From Kitasatospora sp. NBC_01266 (lineage in GTDB: Bacteria; Actinomycetota; Actinomycetes; Streptomycetales; Streptomycetaceae): 64,000 nt of DNA. The notes beneath the pieces are model-generated. The model did no database searches. It was not told the origin of the DNA and saw nothing but the letters and a program-made list of their open reading frames with translations. Positions 49,655 through 57,802 of the stretch are shown here, piece after piece. Positions within the stretch are counted from its first letter, which is position 1, and every line of letters begins with the position of its first letter. The stretch lies in contig NZ_CP108458.1 of assembly GCF_036242395.1 (NCBI RefSeq), positions 558,001-622,000 on the forward strand, written 5' to 3'. The position numbers and the translations under genes were made by a program.

Positions 49655-50297
49655 AGACGCCGACCGCGTGCCGGACGGTCGCCGGGTCGTCCAGGCAGCT
49701 CAGCAGCGCGTCGGCGACGTCCGCGCGGCCGATGCTCCGGCCGTTCGGGACGTTGCCGTCGACGACCCGCCGGTAGCTGCCGGTGCGGGGCCGGTCGAGC
49801 AGTCGGGGCGGCCGGATCACCGTCCACTCGGTACCGCTCGCGGCGAGCACCCGTTCCATCACCGCGAGGTCCGCGTACACGTCGCTGAACACGGCACGCA
49901 GCAGCGGATACCCGATGGCCCGGGTGAGCAGGCCCTCGCCCGGCGGGGTCGGGCCGAGCGGCGCGGCGCTGACCACCGCGAGCCGCCGCACGCCCAGCCG
50001 GTCCATCACCTCGACGACGGACCGCAGCGCGGGGCCGGTCACCGGTGCCGCCTTCGCCTGCCTCCGGCCGCGCGGACCCAGCGCGCTGACCACGGCGGAC
50101 CGGCCCTCCAGCACCGGGCGCAGCGCCGCCCGGTCGGTCAGGTCGGCCACGGTCGCGACGGTGAGCCCCGGCCGGTCCGGCCGCGGCAGCCGGGCGGGGT
50201 CGCGCACCACCGCCGTGACCTCGTGCCCGGCGTCGAGCGCCTGCTGAACCACCTCGCGGCCCACGCCGCCGGTCGCGCCGAAAACGGTGAGTCTCAT
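49647..50297 (-). CDS. NAD(P)-binding NmrA/BVR-like reductase
   Basis: A 216-residue SDR-a protein from ATG 50297. LTVFGATGGVGREVVQQAL is the dinucleotide motif; SALGPRGR, LAVVSAAPLG and WTVIRPPRLLD are family regions. This resembles biliverdin-reductase-B/flavin-reductase-like proteins. It is divergent from the TetR regulator at 50369, which should control it. Substrate unknown. Confidence 0.88.
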   Translation of the reverse strand: MRLTVFGATGGVGREVVQQALDAGHEVTAVVRDPARLPRPDRPGLTVATVADLTDRAALRPVLEGRSAVVSALGPRGRRQAKAAPVTGPALRSVVEVMDRLGVRRLAVVSAAPLGPTPPGEGLLTRAIGYPLLRAVFSDVYADLAVMERVLAASGTEWTVIRPPRLLDRPRTGSYRRVVDGNVPNGRSIGRADVADALLSCLDDPATVRHAVGVSS

Positions 50298-50329
50298 GAC
50301 CGTCTCCCGATTCTCGCGATATCTGGTGG

Positions 50330-50376
50330 GTGAGTACTCACTCACCCCTCTTCCGCTAGAGTGAGTGAATGCTCAC
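50330..50376. promoter_or_regulatory. TetR operators and leaderless promoter
   Basis: GTGAGTACTCAC (50330-50341) is a perfect palindrome, and GTGAG-N6-CTCAC (50361-50376) is a second copy spanning the TetR start codon. TAGAGT (50357-50362) sits seven bases before the ATG and suits a -10, which would make the mRNA leaderless. Binding of the TetR protein would shut off both divergent genes. Confidence 0.65.
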
Positions 50377-50986
50377 CCCCACGTCAAGCGACCGGCCGAA
50401 CCCGCCCACCCGACAGCGCCTGCTGGACGCCGCCGAGCGGCTGATGCGGACCGTCGGGCTGGCCGCCGCCACCACCAAGGCCATCGCCCGCGAGGCCGGC
50501 TGCTCGGAGGGCGCGCTCTACAAGCACTTCGCCAACAAGGAGGAGCTCTTCGTCTGCGTGCTGATCGAGCGCTCGCCGAACGCGGCCCCGCTGCTGGCCG
50601 AACTGGCCGCCGACCCCGGCGAGCGCACCGTCGAGGAGCACCTGACGGCCATCGCCCGGCACGCCGCGCTCTTCTACGCCGAGGCCATGCCGGTGGCCGG
50701 CTCGCTCTTCGCCGACCCGCCGCTGCTCAGCCGCCACCGCGACGGCCTGCACGAGATCGGGCGCGGGCCGCACCTGGTGCTCGACGCGCTCACCGGGTAC
50801 CTCGACCGGGAGCTGGCACAGGGGCGGATCAGGCCCGACGCCGACCCCTACGCGGCAGCCGCGCTGCTGCTCGGCGCCTGCTTCCAGCGGGCGTTCTTCC
50901 TGCACTTCTCGGGTGAGCCGGCGGTGCGCCCGATCGAGGAGTTCGCGCCCGCCGTGGCCGGGGCCACCTGGGCCGCGCTGCGCTGA
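50369..50986 (+). CDS. TetR-family regulator
   Basis: A 205-residue repressor. The HTH is in RQRLLDAAERLMRTVGLAAATTKAIAREAGCSEGALYKHFANKEELFVCVL (residues ~15-65). The C-terminal domain is a TetR_C-type ligand-binding bundle. It is divergent from the reductase at 49647, a usual pair. No ribosome site precedes ATG 50369, which fits a leaderless message. Confidence 0.92.
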   Translation: MLTPTSSDRPNPPTRQRLLDAAERLMRTVGLAAATTKAIAREAGCSEGALYKHFANKEELFVCVLIERSPNAAPLLAELAADPGERTVEEHLTAIARHAALFYAEAMPVAGSLFADPPLLSRHRDGLHEIGRGPHLVLDALTGYLDRELAQGRIRPDADPYAAAALLLGACFQRAFFLHFSGEPAVRPIEEFAPAVAGATWAALR

Positions 50987-50996
50987 CCGAGTCGGG

Positions 50997-51467
50997 TCAG
51001 CGGTACGGCTGCCGGTCGTCGCGGTGGGCGGCGGCGCCGGCGACCAGGCGCCAGGAGCGGCTGTGCCAGGTCAGGGTCCACGTCTCGGGCGCGTGCCGGG
51101 CATTGTCGATCCAGGCCCCGAGCTCGGCGAGGACGTGCTCCTGCAAGGCGCGGCGGGCGGCGGCCCGGTCGGCGGCCGGCAGGGGGCAGACGGAGACGTG
51201 GATGCGGCACCAGCGCGAAGGGTGGACGCCGCTCCCGTAGTTGGCACGGACAACCGGTGTCCAGCCGACGTGCAGGAGGGTGCCGTCGCCCCAAGGGTGG
51301 CCGCCGAAGGACAGCTCGTCGACCTCGGCGAACCGCTCGCCGAGAGCGGTCTGGACGTCTGTCCGCGTGAGCGGCCACGACAGGTGGCGCGGCAGGCGGC
51401 GGTTGCGGGCTGGCACGGGCCCGAGAATGGCAGAGTCCCTGGCGGAAGCGCATGTCCATTTCGGCAC
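50997..51467 (-). CDS. Hypothetical protein, 156 aa
   Basis: A soluble 156-residue protein (MPKWTCASARDSAILGPVPARNRRLPRHLSWPLTRTD) with FGGHPWGDGTLLHVGWTPVV and CRIHVSVCPLPAADRAAARRAL. I do not recognise the family. It is convergent with the TetR gene (11 bases apart). Confidence 0.65.
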   Translation of the reverse strand: MPKWTCASARDSAILGPVPARNRRLPRHLSWPLTRTDVQTALGERFAEVDELSFGGHPWGDGTLLHVGWTPVVRANYGSGVHPSRWCRIHVSVCPLPAADRAAARRALQEHVLAELGAWIDNARHAPETWTLTWHSRSWRLVAGAAAHRDDRQPYR

Positions 51468-51554
51468 CCCCCTTCACCCCCCTACTCTGTTCGTGCGCGT
51501 CCCGATGTGGTGAGATGTGCGCTCACGGTCTTGGGTCGCTGGTGGGGGTGCGGT

Positions 51555-52205
51555 GTGCTGAAAAGTGAGCGGCTGCTCGCGCTGGACGAGGACGCGGTGC
51601 AGCTCGCGGCCGCGGGTCTGGTCCGGCTCGGTGTGCGGGAGTGGCTGGACGACGCGGCGGGGGCCGCGGGGTGGCCGGTGCGCGCGGACTCGTTCGCCAA
51701 CGCCTGGCTCGCCTTCGGTGACCGCCCGGCGCCGGGCCCGCGGGTGCCGGCCGCACCGGTCCTGCGGGCGGTCGTGCACCGGGCCGCGCAACTGCTCCTG
51801 CAGGCCCGCGACGGGGACGGTCCGGCCGTGCTGGAATGGCTGGGCGCGCGGTCGGCCGAAGCCCGCGAACAGGCCCGCCGGGAGCAGCTGGCACACCCCG
51901 CCGAACCCACCGCCCTCACCCTGGTCTGGCACGGCGTCCAGGCCCGCACACCGGAAGGCGCGTGCGGCCAGGGCCGGCGCATCGACGAGCGGTGCGAGGC
52001 GTACATCCGCGAGCGGCACCGCCGCCAGGACACCCTCGCCCTGACGCTGGCCTGCGCCCGACTGGCCGCCGCCGCCCTGGTCGAGCTCAGCGGCCAGGAC
52101 CCGGACCGGGCGGGTGAACGCATCGAGGAGCACGCGGCCCGGTACATGCCGCTGGACAGCCCCGCGCCGCTGTGGGTACCGGCCTGGCGGCAGCCGACCG
52201 ACTGA
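51555..52205 (+). CDS. Hypothetical protein, 216 aa
   Basis: Starts at GTG 51555 (VLKSERLLALDEDAVQLAAAGLVRLGVREWLDDAAG). Helical and soluble. RVPAAPVLRAVVHRAAQLLLQARDGDG and RRQDTLALTLACARLAAAALVELSG are notable helices. No motif. The frame is open far upstream, but the GTG gives the natural start. Family unknown. Confidence 0.65.
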   Translation: MLKSERLLALDEDAVQLAAAGLVRLGVREWLDDAAGAAGWPVRADSFANAWLAFGDRPAPGPRVPAAPVLRAVVHRAAQLLLQARDGDGPAVLEWLGARSAEAREQARREQLAHPAEPTALTLVWHGVQARTPEGACGQGRRIDERCEAYIRERHRRQDTLALTLACARLAAAALVELSGQDPDRAGERIEEHAARYMPLDSPAPLWVPAWRQPTD

Positions 52206-52246
52206 CCGCCGCGAGCGCTCCTGGCCAGGGGGGGTACGCTGCGGCC

Positions 52247-52684
52247 GTGATCGATGATGAAGACCAGATTCTGGCTGCCGCGATAGGCGCGCTGGGAGCC
52301 AGCGGTGGTGGGGCTGGCGGCGGACGAGGGGCGACGTTCGCGGCGAAGCGCTTGAAGAAGAACGTCCATGAGATCGACCTGACGCTGGCCATGCCGCTGG
52401 ATGCCGCTGCCGCACACGCCCTCGCCGTCCTCGCTCAGGCGGGACGCCTACTGGAAGCGGAAGACGCCCGGTCCACGGGGGCGCGAGCTGTCCGAGCGCT
52501 TGTCGGGGGCGGACTCGGGAACATGAATCCAGTTCTGATCACCGTCAGTCTGACCGAAGTTGGGCCGGAGCGAAGCACTGTGTCCGTTCGCGGTGCGGCC
52601 AAGGAGGGTCTCATCAAGCAGCGGGCAGGAGAGAAGACGGCGAAGCGCATCGCCGAACTCCTGGCTCAGCAGGCAATGAGCTGA
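52247..52684 (+). CDS. Hypothetical protein, 145 aa
   Basis: GTG 52247 (VIDDEDQILAAAIGALGASGGG). TACGCT six bases before could be a -10 and make the message leaderless. The C-terminal part has ITVSLTEVGPERSTVSVRGAAKEGLIKQRAGEKTAKRIAELL, a beta-helix mix. Function unknown. Confidence 0.65.
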   Translation: MIDDEDQILAAAIGALGASGGGAGGGRGATFAAKRLKKNVHEIDLTLAMPLDAAAAHALAVLAQAGRLLEAEDARSTGARAVRALVGGGLGNMNPVLITVSLTEVGPERSTVSVRGAAKEGLIKQRAGEKTAKRIAELLAQQAMS

Positions 52685-52900
52685 CTGCTACCCGCCTTGG
52701 GCCAGCCAACTTGGCTTGTCCGCATAGGCTCCGACATGGTGTCCGGGATCTTCAAGATGCTCGGCTTCGAACTTCCCAGCCGCGTCGGCTGCCTGAACCG
52801 GCGTCAAGACGGACACTCCGCCTGGAGTGGCGGGAGGCTCTCGGATTCCGCCGCCCCCGCCACGCAGGGCGGCGTCGTTCTGGAGACGTGCCCGGATTGA

Positions 52901-53146
52901 TTACGTGATGTCCAGGGTGGCGAGCGGGCGACTGGCGTCCCGGGCGTGGTGGCGGAGACCCGCGGCGATGTTGTCGTGGCCGGTCAGTCGCAGTGCACCG
53001 ATGGCGAGGTTGCGCAGGGTGGCCATGGCGCGGGGCGCGGTGCCGGTGCGGACGCGGGGGGCGTCCTCGGCGTACACAGTGTCGCGCACATGATGGATCT
53101 TGTTCTCGATGCCCCAGCGATCACGCACGCGCTGCGCGATCCCCAC
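52901..53146 (-). pseudogene. C-terminal remnant of ISAs1-type transposase
   Basis: About 80 residues match the end of ISAs1-family transposases: [30 protein letters not shown], then [34 protein letters not shown]. The Glu of the DDE triad lies in WGIENK. The N-terminal ~300 residues are missing. Inactive relic. Confidence 0.8.
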
Positions 53147-53183
53147 CGGACCGGCCTGCTGTCACTGCTGATCACCCCGGGTC

Positions 53184-53363
53184 AGCGAGCTGGACGCCTA
53201 CCAGCTGGTGACGCAGGGCGTCGAGTCGCCGCTGGCGAACGTCTGCGACAGCAACTACACCTCGGTCGCCAAGATGCGGAAGGCCTACCTGCCCAGCGGC
53301 AGCTCCGCCTACGGCGTGCACGAGGTGCTGCGGCAGCGCGCCTCGCAATACCTGGCGGGCTGA
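53184..53363 (+). pseudogene. Orphan C-terminal gene fragment
   Basis: Bases 53184-53363 read as SELDAYQLVTQGVESPLANV and NYTSVAKMRKAYLPSGSS, ending RQRASQYLAG and TGA. An in-frame stop lies just upstream (53169), so only the last ~60 residues survive. It looks like the cut-off end of a gene broken by the adjacent transposase element. I cannot identify the family. Confidence 0.5.
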
Positions 53364-53461
53364 GCGGGCGGCCCGGCCGCCGCGGCGGCGGCGGCCGCGT
53401 TGCTGCGCCGGTCATCCCGGCGCCAATCATCACGGCCGCCGGCGCAGGGTCAGCACGCAGG

Positions 53462-53980
53462 TCAGCTCAGCACGTCGCAGACGTCGACGGACTTGGTCTG
53501 ATACAGGACGTCGGGCTGGTGCGTCGGCGAGATCGACAGCGCCTCCCCACCGCTGAGCACGAACTCGCCCTGGGCGTGGTACGGGTCACCGGCCGGGACG
53601 GTGAGCCCCACGTTGTCCGGCACCACCCACAGGTCGGACTTGTCCGGCAGGTTGTAGAGAGTGCCGGTACCGCTGAGGTCCTCGTCCACGGTTCTGCCGG
53701 TGGAGAGATTCGTGAAGTGGGCGATGAGCGGGCCGCGGAAGTCGGTCGCCAGCGGCGAGCCGTCCGGGTACCTGGCGGCGACCCGCATCTCGACGGCCTG
53801 CGTGGGGAACTCCTCCTTGAGCTCGAACGGGCAGACCAGGCCGGCGGGATGGTCCAGCGGGCCGTAGGTGATCGGCGTCCAGCCGTCGCCGGATCCGGTG
53901 GTGTCGGCCGAGGCCGCAGCCGGGAACGCCACGACGAGCAAGCCCGCCGACAGGGCCAGGCCGAGCATTCGTGTCCGCAT
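53462..53980 (-). CDS. Secreted protein, 172 aa
   Basis: A signal peptide (MRTRMLGLALSAGLLVVAFPAAASA|DTT) and a ~147-residue mature part with two Cys (LVCPFEL and VDVCDVL), likely one disulfide. HFTNLSTGRTVDEDLSGTGTLYNLPDKSDL and EFVLSGGEAL suggest a beta-rich fold. AAGGG precedes ATG 53980. It sits between two decayed insertion elements, yet is intact. Function unknown. Confidence 0.75.
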   Translation of the reverse strand: MRTRMLGLALSAGLLVVAFPAAASADTTGSGDGWTPITYGPLDHPAGLVCPFELKEEFPTQAVEMRVAARYPDGSPLATDFRGPLIAHFTNLSTGRTVDEDLSGTGTLYNLPDKSDLWVVPDNVGLTVPAGDPYHAQGEFVLSGGEALSISPTHQPDVLYQTKSVDVCDVLS

Positions 53981-54109
53981 GCTATCCCTTCGTGTTCTGA
54001 TGGCTTCCTGGATCCGCGTCCCGAGCCCCTGCCGGATCCATCCATCACTGTGGGGCCACCGGACCCGCGAGGCAATCCCTTCGGCCGAGGCTGAAACATG
54101 AGGACGGCT

Positions 54110-54165
54110 ATGCGCATCCACTTCACCCCCGACGACCTGCTCCGCATAGGACGCGCTGATCTGGC
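54110..54165 (+). pseudogene. N-terminal fragment of ArsR/DUF5937-like regulator
   Basis: ATG 54110 begins MRIHFTPDDLLRI, the typical start of actinobacterial winged-helix (ArsR/DUF5937) regulators. After about 15 residues the frame is lost. Further codon-like sequence (LIWQLRGEVPVDDAYLQRV) occurs in another frame at 54156-54220. Broken where the IS5-like remnant begins. Confidence 0.35.
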
Positions 54166-54196
54166 AGCTGCGCGGCGAGGTGCCCGTCGACGACGC

Positions 54197-54560
54197 CTAC
54201 CTGCAGCGCGTCGATGTCGAGTCGACCGACACGTCCCAGTCGATGTCACCCGCCGCGTCGGCCTCGGCCTGGACCCGTTGAAGCAACAGCTCCCACGTCC
54301 CGTTCGCCGACCAGCGACGATGCCGCTCGTGCACCGTCTTCCACGGCCCGTACCGCTCCGGCAGATCACGCCACTGCACGCCCGTCCGGATCCGGTACAG
54401 CACCCCGTTCACGACCTGCCGATGGTCCCGCCACCTGCCACAACGACCGTTGCTCACCGGCAGAAGCGGCTCCAGCCGCTCCCACTGTGCATCCGTCAGA
54501 TCACCCCTATGTCCCACAGTCCTATCAACGACTCAACTGATCGCCAGGACACTGCCTAGT
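54197..54560 (-). mobile_element. IS5-family transposase N-terminal remnant
   Basis: The first ~100 residues of an IS5-type transposase (MGHRGDLTDAQWERLEPLLP, GVLYRIRTGVQWRDLPERYGPW, HRRWSANGTWELLLQRVQ). It ends abruptly after DWDVSVDSTS at about 54225, where unrelated sequence begins. The upstream end (CACTAGGCAGTGTC on the minus strand, 54560-54547) is probably one terminal inverted repeat. The rest of the element is missing. Confidence 0.75.
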
Positions 54561-55770
54561 GCTGGAAGAGTACTTCCGGATTGTTCGGCGAGGGGCCGTC
54601 CAGCAGCGGACTGTGGATCCCCTTCAGCGTCTGGTCGAAGAACGCTGTCGCGTACTCGCGGGTGATCACCACCCCGCGTTCCGGGGAGAGGGGCGGCGTC
54701 GGGAACCCGGCCTCCTCCAGAAGCAGGTCCAGGTCGCTGAAGCTGAAGTGGTCGGCGCCGGCGACCGTCAGCCACTTCTTGTAGCCGCCGAGGGCGGCCC
54801 AGGCCTGCTCCCACACGGTGTAGTCGTCGCCGCCGGGCGCGTGGTTGACGGCCGCACCCAGCATGAGGAACGGCCGGTTGATCTGGCCGGGCATCGGGGC
54901 CGGGTGGAAGGTGCCGTCCATGTTCACTCCGGCCCGTACTCGCGGGTCGGCGATCATCGTGGCGGCGGCCGCCGCTCCGCCGATGGAGTGTCCGGCCATG
55001 CCGATCTCGTGCTTGTCGATGAGGTGTGCCAGGCGCCACGCGGTATTGCCATGCGTCAACTGGTCGATCACGAAGGACACGTCCAGCGCACGGCTGGCGG
55101 CGACGGAGTCCAAGTCGAGCGCCGGGTCATCGCAGATCGCGCACGGCGGCGTCTGGCCGTTCGCCAGCGTCTCGCCGCTGTCCTCGTAGGTGTGGCCGAC
55201 GAGCGCGACGACGTAGCCGTGACTGGCCAGGTCGGTCGCGAGCGAGGTGAGCACCATGCGCGGGTCCTCGAACGCGGGTGAAAGGACCACCAGCGGATAC
55301 TTGCCGCTCTGCGGCCGCGCACCGTCGAAGGCGTGAGTGGTGACACTGGAAAGGTTCTGTGGGGTGACGCCGGAGCTCGCCGGCATCTTCCGCTGCTGGA
55401 TGACTCCGGCTGCCTCGGCGAGGGTCATATAAGGGGCCGGAGTCCCGGTCCCGGGGACGGCCGGGTAGACCATCGTGACGGTCAGTTGGCGGGGGCCGGA
55501 TGACGGCACCCACGGATCGGGACGGCTCGCGTCGGTGAGGTGGATGACGTCCTCGCCGGCGGCGTAGGGGCCGGTCGGCGCGGGGAGCGTGCCTTGGAAG
55601 GACCGCGTGGGCGCGGTGGCCGTGGCCGTGGCCGGTGCGGTGTCGAACGCGTGCGTGGCCACCGGTGTGGCCGACGGTGTGGTCGTGGCGGCGAACCCGG
55701 CGCCGGTTCCGGTGACGAGGGCGGCGAGCGCCAGCACCGCGACAGCGCTGATACGGCGATTGCGTTTCAT
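54556..55770 (-). CDS. Secreted alpha/beta hydrolase (PAF-acetylhydrolase-like)
   Basis: A 404-residue exported hydrolase. Signal peptide ~1-31 from ATG 55770 (MKRNRRISAVAVLALAALVTG, cut near FAA). Domain: YPLVVLSPAFEDPRMV, nucleophile Ser in MAGHSIGGAAAA, NMDGTFHP, then AGADHFSFSD for Asp/His. It belongs to the PAF-acetylhydrolase/dienelactone-hydrolase-like secreted group. Its TAG stop (54558-54556) lies at the boundary with the IS5-like element and may have come with the insertion. Confidence 0.85.
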   Translation of the reverse strand: MKRNRRISAVAVLALAALVTGTGAGFAATTTPSATPVATHAFDTAPATATATAPTRSFQGTLPAPTGPYAAGEDVIHLTDASRPDPWVPSSGPRQLTVTMVYPAVPGTGTPAPYMTLAEAAGVIQQRKMPASSGVTPQNLSSVTTHAFDGARPQSGKYPLVVLSPAFEDPRMVLTSLATDLASHGYVVALVGHTYEDSGETLANGQTPPCAICDDPALDLDSVAASRALDVSFVIDQLTHGNTAWRLAHLIDKHEIGMAGHSIGGAAAAATMIADPRVRAGVNMDGTFHPAPMPGQINRPFLMLGAAVNHAPGGDDYTVWEQAWAALGGYKKWLTVAGADHFSFSDLDLLLEEAGFPTPPLSPERGVVITREYATAFFDQTLKGIHSPLLDGPSPNNPEVLFQH

Positions 55771-56009
55771 GGGATCGACGCTAGGACACCTCGACGGGGG
55801 TCTGCCATGAGCCTGGCACCCGCATCCATGGTGGCACCGTTGCCACCGTTGCTGATTCTGCAGTCGGACAAGAGAGGCGCGTCGACGATGCCGTTCTCCT
55901 GGGTGAAGGCGGCGATGAGGGACTGCCAGGCGATGTTGTTGACCGCTGCCCACCCGGCCCCCGCCCAGCCCTCATGTCCACCCCCGGTGACGCCGACGCT
56001 TTTGGCTAC
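55767..56009 (-). pseudogene. Coding-like remnant upstream of the secreted hydrolase
   Basis: In-frame reading GGGHEGWAGAGWAAVNNIAW, then IVDAPLLSDCRISNGGNGATMDAGARLMA, runs 80 codons to a TGA that overlaps the hydrolase ATG (ATGA). There is no in-frame ATG or GTG start before the stop at 56010. The composition is protein-like, so it may be the end of a lost gene. The opposite strand also has an open frame, so the call is weak. Confidence 0.25.
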
Positions 56010-56098
56010 TCAACCCCAGATAACGGACGCAGGCGGTGGCCGAGTTGAAGCAGAAGATGAGCGAGGCAGCGTAAAATCTGTCTTCGCACCGCATCGGT

Positions 56099-56998
56099 TC
56101 AGTCTGTGTCGGCCAGCCACTGGTCGATGAGCGCCTTGCCAATCGAATCGACCCGGTACGGGCCGCCGAGAGCAGCGTCCGCCAGCCGCGCGCGCAGTTC
56201 CGCGGCCGTGAACCAGCGTGCCTCCACCACTTCCACGTTGTCCACATCGATCGCGTCGGAAAGAGCCTCGGCGCGAAACCCGATCATCACCCCGGCCGGG
56301 AACGGCCACCCCTGGGAACCCTGGTAGGTCACCGCACCCACGGTGACGCCGGCTTCCTCCCGCACCTCGCGGCGCACCGTGTCCTCGAAGCTCTCGCCGA
56401 TCTCGACGAACCCGGCTAGGGTGCTGAAGCGGTTCGGGCCGGATGCCGCATGGCGGCCGAGCAGGCAGCGCCGGGGCGTGCCCGGAAGCTCGACTAGCAC
56501 GATCACGGCCGGTTCGATCCGCGGGAACAGCAGCTTCCCACAGTTCTGGCAGGTCCGCAGGTGGCCACCATTGCAGGACCGGGCCGGGCCCCCGCAGGCG
56601 CCACAAAACCGCTGATTGCGGTTCCAGTGCAGAATTCCCCGCGCGTACGCCAGCAGACCCGCTTCGTCCGGCGTGATGGTGGGAACCATCGCCCGCACGT
56701 CCAGCATCCTGTCCGCGCCGGCCAGCTCGACGGCGCTCTCCCGTTCGAGCCCGGACACATCAGCCGCGAACACCGCCCTCTCGCCTTCGAGGCCGAGCAG
56801 CACCCGGTCGCCGGCCGCGACGAGGATGTCCCTCGCCTGGGCCAAGGGCAGCCGCAACGGCGTTTCGTTTCGCACCAGGCACTGGTCCTGCCACAGGGGA
56901 ATGACCTGGGTACTGGCCCTGGTCAGCAGTGCCTCGATCCAGTCCGAGTCTCCCCGCCGATCAACGACACGGTCGAGCCCCAACCCGCTGTAGTACAC
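56099..56998 (-). CDS. nudC: NAD+ diphosphatase NudC-like NUDIX hydrolase
   Basis: A 299-residue NADH pyrophosphatase from GTG 56998, where AGGAGG lies a few bases upstream. The zinc ribbon RFCGACGGPARSCNGGHLRTCQNCGKLLFPRIEP precedes the NUDIX box GFVEIGESFEDTVRREVREEAGV (GX5EX7REUXEEXGU). The NudC signature SQPWPFP is here GSQGWPFPAG, with Gly replacing the Pro after SQ. It hydrolyses NAD(H), and related enzymes remove NAD caps from RNA. Confidence 0.93.
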   Translation of the reverse strand: MYYSGLGLDRVVDRRGDSDWIEALLTRASTQVIPLWQDQCLVRNETPLRLPLAQARDILVAAGDRVLLGLEGERAVFAADVSGLERESAVELAGADRMLDVRAMVPTITPDEAGLLAYARGILHWNRNQRFCGACGGPARSCNGGHLRTCQNCGKLLFPRIEPAVIVLVELPGTPRRCLLGRHAASGPNRFSTLAGFVEIGESFEDTVRREVREEAGVTVGAVTYQGSQGWPFPAGVMIGFRAEALSDAIDVDNVEVVEARWFTAAELRARLADAALGGPYRVDSIGKALIDQWLADTD

Positions 56999-57149
56999 CG
57001 CTCCTCCTGGATCACAGTGTCTGCCTGTCCTCGACACTAGCGGATACGTCCGCCGACACCCTCCGCAGCTAGAACTTGCCTAACATGCCTTACCGGATCA
57101 GATCTGGGATGAACTGGCTCGATGGCTTGACAACACTAGATAACCACCG

Positions 57150-57641
57150 TCACATCCCGCGGTCAGGTCTGTGCCAGGGAACGGGGCGATCGTCCGGACT
57201 CATGGGCAGGTGTTCGAGATTGACCGGACCGGGGTAGAAATACGTTCCATTGGGATGGATGACTTCCTCGCCAATGAGGTGCCGGTAGAGCCACTCGGCG
57301 AAGCTCATGGCATGCTCCCAGTACCCGCCTTCGTCCCGGTCGTGTACCACCACGCTCCAGTCGGGCGCCCTCCAGCCAGTCGAAGATGCGCGTCAGTGAG
57401 AGCTGCTGGCGCCACAGGTTGCGGACGGTCGGCTCGCTCAGCAGGCTCTCGGCCAGGCGGGCCAGTTCATCGCGATGCGCCGTCTCCTGTCCGCTGCCAC
57501 GGGCCGTGCTCCTCGGTTCGGGCAGCACGGCGGTGAGGAGGGCAGGGTCGCGTGGGCTGACCGGCGTGCGGGCGACGCGCCCGTGCCGTCAGTATCCAGG
57601 CTCAGTAAAATTCCCGCGATCCGTTCGAGTTCGGCAATCAC
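57150..57641 (-). pseudogene. Doubly frameshifted gene, SMI1/KNR4-like end
   Basis: Three frames cover one protein. 57641 (GTG) reads MIAELERIAGILLSLDTDG. The next frame gives LLTAVLPEPRST, LAESLLSEPTVRNLW and RIFDWLEGA. The last gives DWSVVVHDRDEGGYWEHAMSF and EEVIHPNGTYFYPGP to 57150. One extra C near 57370 and another shift near 57530 break it. The end resembles SUKH (SMI1/KNR4) immunity-type proteins. Likely decayed. Confidence 0.5.
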
Positions 57642-57802
57642 TTCGTCAGCACTGCGGGTTGCGAGACGCCGGGCGAACTTCGACCATCCTGCGGGTCAGC
57701 GGCAACCATCCGGCATAGGACGCGCAACGGTTCTGCCACCGGTAGTCCGCCGTGGCACCCCGAGTGCCGCGGTCGCTCGGTGTTGCGGCATGATCAGGCG
57801 CT

